Below are positions 1-7,171 of a stretch of DNA of 37,741 nt, piece by piece. The notes under the pieces are model-generated. The model was not told the DNA's origin. It saw only the letters and a program-made list of their open reading frames with translations, and did no database searches. This DNA comes from Octadecabacter ascidiaceicola (GTDB lineage: Bacteria > Pseudomonadota > Alphaproteobacteria > Rhodobacterales > Rhodobacteraceae), in contig NZ_FXYD01000007.1 of NCBI RefSeq assembly GCF_900185015.1, positions 1 through 37,741 of the forward strand. Reading direction: 5' to 3'. A program made the position numbers and the translations under genes. The stretch's first letter is position 1; each line of letters begins with the position of its first letter.

Positions 1-127
1 AGAAGCCTAAAAACAGCCGCGCTTTCCGGGCGAGACATGCACTTCGTTGCCCGATCCAAGATTTCTTACGTGCAACGGCGCTTGCCATCGTAATTACTCA
101 ACCCTACGAATAACTCTTCGAATACTC
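1..127. repeat. terminal direct repeat, copy 1 (circle overlap)
   Basis: These 127 bases are identical to 37615-37741. An exact repeat at both ends of a contig, of length 127 (a common assembler k-mer), points to a circular molecule cut open once rather than to a biological repeat. The repeat holds the 3' end of wzc (stop at 104-106) and the sequence just downstream. The non-redundant circle would be 37,614 bp. Confidence 0.93.
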
Positions 128-2179
128 ACCATAGTAGCTGCCATAGCGCGTGGCACCGCCGTAGCTTTTGGCTTTCTTGCCGTCGATCTTTGTCAGGATT
201 AATCCGGTCAAGCTCAGGCCAGAATTGGAGATTTCTGCTAATCCAGCTTCCACAACCACAGTGCGCGTCGAGTCCCATGAAACCGCGAATAGGATCGCGT
301 CGGCCTGTTGTCCGATGATACGCGCGTCAGTCACAGGAAGCACAGGCGGGGCGTCAATGATCACGTGGTCATATTTTTCGCGCGCCTCTGCGATAAGGTC
401 TTTAAACTCTTGTGATGAAAGGAAATCTGCAGCGTTGGCTTTCATCCGGACACCAAGCATGAGGTCGAACCCCAACCCATCGACGGAGACTTTACTCTCG
501 GCAAACGTCATAGAGTCCGCATGATCTACCGCCTTGACCTGAACCCCGTCAAAATACTGGCCGAGTGTGTTTTTGCGAATGTCGCCTTCCATAAGCAAAA
601 CGGATTTTCCCATGCCCGCGAGGCTGTGCGCAAGAGAGATTGATGTGGTTGTTTTCCCCTCGCCTGGCACCGAGGACGTCATCAGGATGACGCAGGGTTC
701 TGCTTTCGGGTTGGCGAGCAAGAGAGATGTTCTGAGGTTTCGAACAGCCTCGTAGAATGGTGTGTTTGATTTGGCTTTAAGGAAGGGCAGCAATTTGTCG
801 CGCTTCTTGATTGGGGCCATTGGGATCTGGCCAAGGACAGATCGACCAGCCAGTTTTTGTAGATCGGAGGCGGTTCGAATGCCGCCTTTGTTCATCTCGC
901 GAAGTAAGGCGAGGCCAGCGCCCAGCATTGCACCCAATATTCCGGTTAAGGCGGTGATTATCATAACTCTTGGGCTGGATGCGCGTAGTGGCTCAACAGC
1001 GGGGGACAAAAGGCGGGCATCCGCTTGCTGCGTTCCTTGTTGAACTTCAGCTTCTTTTAGTCGCGTCAGAAAGTATCCGTAGATTTCCCCAGTGGCTTCG
1101 GACTCCCGTTGAAGTTGCTGCAGTGTAAGAAGGTCGCGCGACTCATTGGCTACTTCTTCTTCAAGGTTGGAAATTGCAACTTCCAATGTCGCTTTCTGTG
1201 ATTGGGTTTGCTCCAAGTCAGATTGCGCGCGACCACGTTCAAGGTCGAACATGTCGGTAAACCGCGCGCGATCGCCCGCGTTCGTACCAATCGTCGGGAA
1301 CAGTTGCGCAAGAATACGGTTATCAAAGTCGGCGACATCGTCTTGCGTAGCGGTGACAGGGTCAAACGAGTTAAACATGCTCAACAAGGCTTGCCGCTGT
1401 GTGATGATCGCTTCCAAAGCAACCAGCCTATCGCGCAGCTCTTTCACTTGCCTGTTCTTAGCGATCAGCGCTTCTGGGCTCACCAGTTCAATCCCAGCGG
1501 CAAAGTCCTTTACCGCCAGTTCAGCTTCATTCAGTTCATTCTGAAGCTCGACAGTGCGCACTGCAAGAAACTCAATCGCTTCAACAGATTGCTCCTCTTT
1601 GTAGAGAAGTTGATCGTTGATGTATGTCTGAGCGAGCGCGTTGGCCAAAGATGTGGATTTTTCTGCTGAGCCACTAGACACCCCAATCTCAAACACCAGA
1701 CTTTGCCGGGGGTTGGTGACGGTCAACCTGTCCCGCAGCCGATCAACGGCAATCCGGATTAGTTCTTCTTCGGAATACGCCCTTGGCTCTGGCACTCCCA
1801 AGACCATGTTGCGAACACCAGCGATACTAAACGGGCTGACCTCTGCCAACTGCGGGTTGAACTCAGGATCATTCGTCAGGTCTTCGGCCACGACAAGGCG
1901 ACGCAGCAATTGCCGTGATCTAATCAGGAAGATTTCGGTGTTCAAAGACGGCTGCTCTGCAGAAAGCCCTCCAACCAGTGCATCAAGATCAGTGGCCTGG
2001 GACTGGTTGCTCTCGATCGAAACAGTCGCCGTCGAAACGTAGACCCGCTCAGCAACCTTCGTCGCATAAAGGAAACCCAGCGCACCAAAGACCAGCATCA
2101 AAGCAGCAATCAACCACTTGCCGCGCCAGACTGTTCGAACCAGTTGACCAAGGTCAATTTCGTCGTTGCTATTTTCCAT
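104..2179 (-). CDS. wzc: Wzc-like polysaccharide co-polymerase / tyrosine autokinase
   Basis: This inner-membrane protein controls chain length and export of exopolysaccharide and autophosphorylates on tyrosines. It is 691 aa from the ATG at 2179; a TTG one codon upstream is also possible. An N-terminal Wzz domain follows a membrane segment near residues 20-40. Coiled-coil-rich periplasmic sequence fills about residues 180-390, and a second membrane segment lies near 405-425. The C-terminal BY-kinase has a Walker A motif (VPGEGKTTT, about residue 505), a Walker A' motif (LLMEGD) and a Walker B motif (VIIDAPP, about 605). The last 17 residues are a tyrosine cluster (YGSYYGEYSKSYS), the usual autophosphorylation tail. 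It lies 27 bp downstream of wza, so the two are probably co-transcribed. On the circle the operon continues across the contig ends towards 37207. Family and role are clear; the exact polymer is not known. Confidence 0.95.
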   Translation of the reverse strand: MENSNDEIDLGQLVRTVWRGKWLIAALMLVFGALGFLYATKVAERVYVSTATVSIESNQSQATDLDALVGGLSAEQPSLNTEIFLIRSRQLLRRLVVAEDLTNDPEFNPQLAEVSPFSIAGVRNMVLGVPEPRAYSEEELIRIAVDRLRDRLTVTNPRQSLVFEIGVSSGSAEKSTSLANALAQTYINDQLLYKEEQSVEAIEFLAVRTVELQNELNEAELAVKDFAAGIELVSPEALIAKNRQVKELRDRLVALEAIITQRQALLSMFNSFDPVTATQDDVADFDNRILAQLFPTIGTNAGDRARFTDMFDLERGRAQSDLEQTQSQKATLEVAISNLEEEVANESRDLLTLQQLQRESEATGEIYGYFLTRLKEAEVQQGTQQADARLLSPAVEPLRASSPRVMIITALTGILGAMLGAGLALLREMNKGGIRTASDLQKLAGRSVLGQIPMAPIKKRDKLLPFLKAKSNTPFYEAVRNLRTSLLLANPKAEPCVILMTSSVPGEGKTTTSISLAHSLAGMGKSVLLMEGDIRKNTLGQYFDGVQVKAVDHADSMTFAESKVSVDGLGFDLMLGVRMKANAADFLSSQEFKDLIAEAREKYDHVIIDAPPVLPVTDARIIGQQADAILFAVSWDSTRTVVVEAGLAEISNSGLSLTGLILTKIDGKKAKSYGGATRYGSYYGEYSKSYS

Positions 2180-2206
2180 CAACCAAAACTCTTTGAAAGG
2201 ATCACG

Positions 2207-3553
2207 TTAGTTCGTTGCCGCGTTCACACCGGAAAGGATAAGCGACGGCACCATTTGCTGAACGACGCGGTTCCAGCGGGTCACCGGCTGTTCGGCGACG
2301 AAGACGACATCGTTGGGGCGCAGCTCGAACCGTGTGGCCAAAACCATGTTCACTACGTTCGACCCATCCAGATGCCACGCTGTCACCTGCCCGTTGTTGT
2401 TCGCATCGCGCAGCACATAAATCTGACCAGGGTTGCCTGTGGACTCCGCCACACCACCCGCCTCAAACAATGCGTCCGCAAGCGTCGACTGACGCTCGAA
2501 CGGCATCGCAAATCTGATCTGCTCGCCCACTTCACCGGTCATATATACGTAATCCCGCTCAACCGCTTCGATCTCTAGACGGTCACGGAAATTGCTACGC
2601 TCTTCGGCAAGCTGGTCGCGACGAATGGCAATCTCAGCAGACAGCTCATTCAGCGCGTCAGTCCGTGCAGAGCGGCGTAACTCGGCCACTCTAATTTGCT
2701 GCTCGAAATAGGCTTCGGCGCGATCAAGCCGGAATTGGGTGTCGACAAATACGCTATCACCATCCAAAAGCTCCAGCCGCTGCAACTGGCTGTTGTTGTT
2801 CAGCTGATCCAGCGGGATCTGGTACAGCTCACCTCCGCGATAAATCCGCACGGACGCAAACTCAGGATCCGCGGTCTCAACACCACCAACCGCCGCCAGC
2901 GCTTCGTTCAGGTATACTGGCCCAAGTCGGATTGGAATTACGGCAGGGTCACGCACGGCACCCCCAATGGACACCCTCTGTGAATTGAACTCCGAAATCT
3001 CAACGCTGAAGGATGGGTCAATCTGGTTTTCAATGAGCTTGCTGAAAATCGCATCTTCCGCCGCACTCAACGTCGCGCCACCAACTTGCACACGCCCGAC
3101 ATCTGGGATCGTGATCGACCCGTCATCTTGCACCGTGTAGCCTTGGCGACGGTTCTGCGAGGCCAGAAGCCCGCTCAATTCTTCGACTGAATTACCCCCG
3201 GCAGGTGTGGCCAAAACTAGCACATCACCAACGCCAATCTGGTACGGCCCGCGCGTTACGTTTGGCGGCGTGCGCAACTGCAACGGCGCCGGACGAAGCT
3301 CAGCTTGCACCGGTGCTTCGGGGAGTGCACCCAATCCGCGCAACCCCTGCCCCATGCCCGCAGTCGCATCAAATGCAGACGGAAGCTGCCGCGGGACATA
3401 GCGTGACCCACGGTTGGCGTCGAGCAAGGAAACACTTGTCAAAGGAACAACTTGAACTGCCGCATCGCCTTCGCCTTGACGGATTTCTGCGGGAATGTAG
3501 GCAACCCCACATGCGGACAAAGAAAGGAAGAAAAGGACAGCAAAACGACGCAC
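2207..3553 (-). CDS. wza: Wza-family polysaccharide export outer-membrane lipoprotein
   Basis: Wza-type proteins form the outer-membrane channel through which the polysaccharide leaves the cell. The 448-aa product starts at a GTG, with a GGAG about 9 bases upstream. It has a lipoprotein signal with lipobox LSAC (Cys near residue 15). A Poly_export domain starts at GPYQIGVGDVLVLATP (about residue 103), and SLBB-like beta-grasp segments follow (VSIGGAVRDPAVIPI and YMTGEVGEQIRF). A charged helical stretch of about 60 residues between the SLBB segments (about 278-335) looks like a coiled coil and is seen in some alphaproteobacterial homologues. wzc follows in the same direction. The divergent phosphatase gene lies on the other side, so 3554-3763 probably carries promoters for both directions. 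Confidence 0.93.
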   Translation of the reverse strand: MRRFAVLFFLSLSACGVAYIPAEIRQGEGDAAVQVVPLTSVSLLDANRGSRYVPRQLPSAFDATAGMGQGLRGLGALPEAPVQAELRPAPLQLRTPPNVTRGPYQIGVGDVLVLATPAGGNSVEELSGLLASQNRRQGYTVQDDGSITIPDVGRVQVGGATLSAAEDAIFSKLIENQIDPSFSVEISEFNSQRVSIGGAVRDPAVIPIRLGPVYLNEALAAVGGVETADPEFASVRIYRGGELYQIPLDQLNNNSQLQRLELLDGDSVFVDTQFRLDRAEAYFEQQIRVAELRRSARTDALNELSAEIAIRRDQLAEERSNFRDRLEIEAVERDYVYMTGEVGEQIRFAMPFERQSTLADALFEAGGVAESTGNPGQIYVLRDANNNGQVTAWHLDGSNVVNMVLATRFELRPNDVVFVAEQPVTRWNRVVQQMVPSLILSGVNAATN

Positions 3554-3763
3554 GTTCGGGTTCTCCGGTAAGTTTCATCTGGCGTACCAAACAATACTAA
3601 AACTTTAAAGCGTTAATGACGGCAAAATTCCGCCTTGGACCAAACGGAAAAGCCGCCAAATTTGATCCTTACAAAAACCATTAGAATTCAGTACAAATAC
3701 CCAAGCTTCATTGTGCCATCCGTTCGATATTTTGACCGCCCCATCCCAAAGCGAGAGCAGACG

Positions 3764-4519
3764 TTGTTAAACTTCTTCAAGAAAAAATCCGCGCCTTCAA
3801 AACCAGCGGACGATCGCCCATGCGCACCCGACTCACCTGTTAGTATTATTGGGGATGTTCACGGTTGCCTGAACCTCGCCCAAAGCCTCTATGAAAAGCT
3901 CGGCGCAGAAGACCAAGTTGTCTTCGTCGGTGACTTTGTTGATCGTGGTGAAAACTCTGCAGATACCCTCATCTGGCTACGTGATCGTCAGCGCGCAAAC
4001 CCTGATCGCGTGACCTGCCTTATGGGCAACCACGAAGTCATGATGATCGAGTTTCTCGATGATCCAGCAAAGCGCGGCGCACGCTGGCTATCCCACGGAG
4101 GACTACAGACTCTCGCCAGTTTCGGCGTGCCCGGTGCGCGAGAAATCATGCAACCTGATGAACTGATGGCGGTTAGTGCGCAGCTAAAAGAGGCGATGCC
4201 CGATGGTTTGGAAGACTGGATTCGCGCCCTGCCGACAAGCTGGAACAGTGGTAACCTTTGGGTGGTTCATGCAGGGGCCAACCCTGAACTGCCGATGAAC
4301 AGCCAAAGCGAAAAAACATTCCTTTGGGGCAGCGGTGCGTTCCTACGCGAAGCCCGAACTGACGGTATCTGGGTCGCCCACGGTCACACCGTTGTTGATA
4401 CACCCGAACAACGCGCCTCGAAGATTTCGACGGACACAGGTGCCTATCACTCCGGACGCCTCACCGCCGCACGATGCTTGCCCAACGGCGAAGTCTATTT
4501 CATTCAGGCGACGAACTAG
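3764..4519 (+). CDS. PPP-family metallophosphoesterase (Ser/Thr phosphatase-like)
   Basis: All three PPP metal-binding signatures are present in order: GDVHG, GDFVDRG and GNHE. A C-terminal VAHGHT motif supplies the last metal histidine. This predicts a two-metal serine/threonine (or dual) protein phosphatase. The start is uncertain because there is no in-frame ATG before GDVHG. I chose the TTG at 3764 (product begins LLNFFKKK, read with Met), which gives 251 aa, close to bacterial members. The frame stays open back to a TTG at 3635, with a GTG at 3713. The gene is divergent from wza-wzc, so it might dephosphorylate the Wzc tyrosine tail in place of the usual low-molecular-weight phosphatase Wzb, but that is inference. 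Its last 4 bases overlap the 3' end of the convergent ParD-like gene. Confidence 0.85.
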   Translation: MLNFFKKKSAPSKPADDRPCAPDSPVSIIGDVHGCLNLAQSLYEKLGAEDQVVFVGDFVDRGENSADTLIWLRDRQRANPDRVTCLMGNHEVMMIEFLDDPAKRGARWLSHGGLQTLASFGVPGAREIMQPDELMAVSAQLKEAMPDGLEDWIRALPTSWNSGNLWVVHAGANPELPMNSQSEKTFLWGSGAFLREARTDGIWVAHGHTVVDTPEQRASKISTDTGAYHSGRLTAARCLPNGEVYFIQATN

Positions 4520-4710
4520 GTTGACGTCGGCCCAAGCCCCCTGCCCTCGTCAATTGCGGTTTGCAGCGCTTCAATCTCGACACTGCGTTCCTGATCACGG
4601 CGAATGAGGTCGCGGACGTAATCGCTGGAGTTGGAAAAACGTCCGCCCTCAGATTGCCGTTCCACCCAGGCTTTCATCTGCTCTGGAAGTGATATGTTCA
4701 TTGTCGCCAT
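4516..4710 (-). CDS. ParD/CopG-type antitoxin, C-terminally truncated and orphan
   Basis: The product is 64 aa and begins MATMNISLPEQMKAWVE, followed by GGRFSNSSDYVRDLIRRDQ. This is the ribbon-helix-helix DNA-binding half of ParD antitoxins. The start is well supported by AGGAGG upstream of the ATG at 4710. Complete ParD proteins run to about 80-90 aa and their C-terminal tail wraps the ParE toxin. Here the protein stops at GRGLGPTST and no parE follows, because the phosphatase gene ends at the same point. It probably lost its toxin and toxin-binding tail in a rearrangement. It may still act as a DNA-binding regulator or as an anti-addiction antitoxin. Confidence 0.8.
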   Translation of the reverse strand: MATMNISLPEQMKAWVERQSEGGRFSNSSDYVRDLIRRDQERSVEIEALQTAIDEGRGLGPTST

Positions 4711-4798
4711 GATGGGCCTCCTGCTGAGAATTTATGGCAAAGATTGCCAAAAGTCAAAATTTTTCATTCTCAGCCTCTTTCTTTTTGAGGGGTTAGCA

Positions 4799-4820
4799 AA
4801 AGTTGACAGCTGTCAACTTT
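4799..4820. promoter_or_regulatory. parS-like palindrome 1 (RepB site) overlapping the repC stop
   Basis: This is a perfect 22-bp palindrome with core GTTGACAGCTGTCAAC. It fits the GTT-N4-GC-N4-AAC consensus described for RepB-binding centromere sites of repABC plasmids. The repC stop codon lies inside it. The 20-bp version recurs at 5128-5147. Confidence 0.8.
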
Positions 4821-5991
4821 GCGCCCCGTTCAGCAAAGCCATCACCATCGGCCCCTCAGAAAACTGCCCCTCTTGCGCCTTACGCGCAAGGCTACGCAAG
4901 TAACCACCCGGACTGTTAATCTCACTAATCCGCTGCAAAATACACGCCGTCACAACGGCCGCTCGCTCCGGCCCCATCGCTTGGCTAGCTTCATGGTATC
5001 CACTCGGTGAAATCCCCATCATACCCCGAACAAACTGCGCGGCCCTCACGAAACTATGCCAATCCCTGATCTCCCCATCAGCATACGGCAGCAAATCAGG
5101 ACAGGCCTTAACGATCAGCGCGAGCGGAAGTTGACAGCTGTCAACTTGAACCGGTTCATCACTCCCCTGCCCTTCACCTTCTTGCTTTTCTAAGCAAAGT
5201 TCAGAATCAGAAGGTTCTTTATTTGAATTCTGAAAAGGACGCTCAATATCGTCGTCACTGCCGCTCATATTATCTGTTTCAATGAATAACCAAGCTGTCA
5301 CACGAGACAGAATTTCACTCGCAACAGCGGCCATTTCCTCAAGCTCAGTCGCCACCAATTTACGGCGCATCGTCTTGTGAACTTCCATGAGGTCCGCCAG
5401 CGCACCGTCCCAGTCTCCGCTCAGCCCCTCTTCTTGCCCATAGAGAGCGAACTTCAACGCATCGCGCTTCAGCAAGGTGACATCAGTCCGCAGGGCCTTG
5501 ATACGATCAGCTGCGGCCTCAGCCTCAGCTGCATTGCTTGCGAACTCCCCTGCCCTCGTGAGCAGCGGACGCAAGTCAAACCCGAACGCCCGCATCACTT
5601 CACCAGAGCGATCCTTATGCGCGTAGCGCTTCCCGTTGGGGCTATCACGGCGCACGATGACGCCCGCCTGTACAAGCGCCGCAACATGACGGCGCAGCGT
5701 GCTCTCGGCCATCCCGTGCGCCCGTTCTGCCAAGGCGCGATTAGACGGAAACACGACCAACGACGCATTATCGCCCAGCGAATTACCCTGATGGAACGAC
5801 AGCAATGCGTTCAAAACTGTCAAATCTCGATCGCTGAGGTTGTAGGCATGACGCGCCGTGCAAAGCTGACGAAACACCTCCCATTTGTTCACATGGGGCA
5901 AAGGCGCAGCCGCCTCAGCCGCCTCCAATGCTTGAATTAAGCCAGCCGTTACCTGCCGGCTCCCGAAGGGAGTCGATGAAATGTGGTGCAT
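4813..5991 (-). CDS. repC: RepC replication initiator
   Basis: RepC is the essential initiator of repABC plasmids, and the origin usually lies within its own coding sequence. The N-terminal domain has the family signatures STPFGSRQVT, LSDRDLTVLNALLSFHQG, VVFPSNRALAERAHGMAE and LRRHVAALVQAG; the last two are the winged-helix DNA-binding part. A C-terminal domain (about residues 285-392) follows a low-complexity acidic linker. I use the ATG at 5991 (392 aa, product begins MHHISSTPFG). A GTG four codons upstream (6003) and a TTG at 6051 are also in frame. The gene is third in repA-repB-repC. The 190-bp gap after repB holds the antisense RNA that should repress it. One parS-like palindrome is inside the gene and another covers its stop codon. 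Confidence 0.93.
   Translation of the reverse strand: MHHISSTPFGSRQVTAGLIQALEAAEAAAPLPHVNKWEVFRQLCTARHAYNLSDRDLTVLNALLSFHQGNSLGDNASLVVFPSNRALAERAHGMAESTLRRHVAALVQAGVIVRRDSPNGKRYAHKDRSGEVMRAFGFDLRPLLTRAGEFASNAAEAEAAADRIKALRTDVTLLKRDALKFALYGQEEGLSGDWDGALADLMEVHKTMRRKLVATELEEMAAVASEILSRVTAWLFIETDNMSGSDDDIERPFQNSNKEPSDSELCLEKQEGEGQGSDEPVQVDSCQLPLALIVKACPDLLPYADGEIRDWHSFVRAAQFVRGMMGISPSGYHEASQAMGPERAAVVTACILQRISEINSPGGYLRSLARKAQEGQFSEGPMVMALLNGAQS
5128..5147. promoter_or_regulatory. parS-like palindrome 2 (RepB site) inside repC
   Basis: This perfect 20-bp palindrome is identical to 4800-4819 and has core GTTGACAGCTGTCAAC. It lies within the repC linker region, where it encodes VDSCQL. An exact palindrome repeated 328 bp apart, matching the known RepB half-site pattern, is unlikely to be chance. 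It is probably a partition site. Confidence 0.8.
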
Positions 5992-6036
5992 ATTGCTTTT
6001 CACGGACAAGTTTATGCATTCGCCGCCAAGGACGTT

Positions 6037-6052
6037 GTTGACAGGAGTCAAC
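6037..6052. promoter_or_regulatory. degenerate parS-like site overlapping the ctRNA promoter
   Basis: The sequence GTTGACAGGAGTCAAC keeps both half-sites of the two perfect palindromes and differs only at two central bases. Its first half contains the TTGACA -35 box of the antisense-RNA promoter (6038-6043). RepB bound here could therefore affect ctRNA transcription. That consequence is inference. Confidence 0.6.
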
Positions 6053-6067
6053 GAGAAGACCTATTCT
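6038..6067 (+). promoter_or_regulatory. promoter of the repABC antisense RNA
   Basis: A consensus -35 box TTGACA (6038-6043) and a -10 box TATTCT (6062-6067) are separated by 18 bp and read away from repC into the repB-repC gap. The predicted start of transcription is around 6074. This is the strongest sigma70-type promoter I can see in the window. Confidence 0.75.
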
Positions 6068-6073
6068 GCAATT

Positions 6074-6128
6074 GTCTAGATTACAGCGGGGCCTCTTGAG
6101 ATTTCGATCTTGGGGGGCTTTTGCTTTT
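6074..6128 (+). ncRNA. incA: ctRNA (counter-transcribed incompatibility RNA of repABC)
   Basis: Plasmids of the repABC class encode a small RNA of about 50-60 nt opposite the repB-repC gap. It pairs with the repABC mRNA and represses repC. Here the promoter at 6038-6067 and the terminator at 6091-6129 define a transcript of about 55 nt in the right place and on the right strand. Its 3' half is a hairpin with a UUCG tetraloop. Position, size, promoter and terminator all agree; only expression is untested. Confidence 0.82.
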
Positions 6129-6129
6129 T
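6091..6129 (+). terminator. Rho-independent terminator of the ctRNA
   Basis: A 12-bp stem pairs 6091-6102 with 6107-6118, allowing G-U pairs, and is closed by a TTCG loop (6103-6106). A T-rich tract follows (TTTTGCTTTTT). The G-U pairs make the hairpin stable only in the plus-strand RNA, which supports plus-strand transcription. Confidence 0.8.
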
Positions 6130-6184
6130 AGCCTGCCTTAATGTGCCTCCTTAAATTTCGTTACTGCTCAGACGCGGGATGCGC

Positions 6185-7171
6185 CTATTCCTCGCGCGGG
6201 CGTTTCAGCCAATCGCGGTGAATCTGGGTTAAATTGTCCGCCAGCCAATCGTCAAAGCCGCCATTGCCATCGCGGGGCAGGGCGATCGTGACCTTGTCAT
6301 CAGAACGGGTCACTTTGCCGATCTCAAAGCCGTTTTCGCTAACGACTTTCTGGGATGAACTTGGGTTCGTTTTGGGTGGCTGTTTAGGCTTGGGCGCGGT
6401 GTCGGAATTCACAGCGTCCCAGGCCGCATTAAAACGGTCCTCGGAGGCGTTGCCAGTCGCGCCAATGTTGATCTCACCGACCATGTCTTCCGCAGGAACA
6501 GTGATTGTTTCGTAGTTCGCAGCGAACTGTAGCCACCGGTCACGACCAATACTTGGCGCCGCTCCAATCGCTTCGATCACATCGATCGGGATCCGGTCCG
6601 CGACGGACAGCATGCGCGAGATAAGGGTTTTATCCACGTTCAACGCATCGCAGATCGCCTTGCGGTCGTAATCGGCGGCCTGCATCTGACGTGCAAAATT
6701 ACATTTCTCGATAAAGCTGAGGTCGCGCCTCGCGGTGTTTTCCTGACCCTGCGCCATGACCAACGCACGATCATCGAGATCGCGGATCATCGCTTTTGCG
6801 TCTAAACCCAAATCGCGCAAAGCCAACACACGACGGCGGCCATAAACGATTTGGTAACGGTCCGCGTCATCAGGGTGCGGGCGCACCAAAATGGGAACCT
6901 GTTGCCCGTACTCCTTAAGGGAGGCCATCAGGCGCGCATGCTCGTCGCTGTCATGCTCAAGCCGGTCCGTTAGACCACCCGCACCAATCAGGTTCGGGTC
7001 CAAATCGACCACCGCACGGCTCTTTAAGGCTGCAATAGACTCGCTAACGGCGCCAATCGCGCCGGTGGCATAGCGTGGGCGGGCAGGGTCAACGCGTGTG
7101 GGGTGCGGGGCAGGGGTGTCCCCATCCGCAACCGGAGTCATCAATCCTTTAAGAAGGTCTTTACGCGCCAT
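6185..7171 (-). CDS. repB: RepB, ParB-family partition protein
   Basis: RepB is the centromere-binding partner of RepA in plasmid segregation. The product is 328 aa from the ATG at 7171 (MARKDLLKGLM), a typical RepB N-terminus. The ParB/Srx nuclease-like domain includes LKEYGQQVPILVRPHP, YQIVYGRRRVLAL and GQENTARRDLSFIEK. A KorB-type helix-turn-helix follows (YDRKAICDALNVDKTLISRM). The start overlaps the last 11 bases of repA, which indicates translational coupling. The longer open frame to 7216 has no better start. Likely binding sites are the GTTGACAGCTGTCAAC palindromes at repC. Confidence 0.94.
   Translation of the reverse strand: MARKDLLKGLMTPVADGDTPAPHPTRVDPARPRYATGAIGAVSESIAALKSRAVVDLDPNLIGAGGLTDRLEHDSDEHARLMASLKEYGQQVPILVRPHPDDADRYQIVYGRRRVLALRDLGLDAKAMIRDLDDRALVMAQGQENTARRDLSFIEKCNFARQMQAADYDRKAICDALNVDKTLISRMLSVADRIPIDVIEAIGAAPSIGRDRWLQFAANYETITVPAEDMVGEINIGATGNASEDRFNAAWDAVNSDTAPKPKQPPKTNPSSSQKVVSENGFEIGKVTRSDDKVTIALPRDGNGGFDDWLADNLTQIHRDWLKRPREE

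Noticed and set aside
1-127. Phage-type direct terminal repeat
   Set aside because: No phage structural genes, and the content is a repABC plasmid. The length equals a standard assembly k-mer, so a circular contig is the simpler reading.
4774-4790. CCTC...GAGG hairpin as a repC terminator
   Set aside because: The stem is only 4 bp with a long A/T loop, too weak to call.
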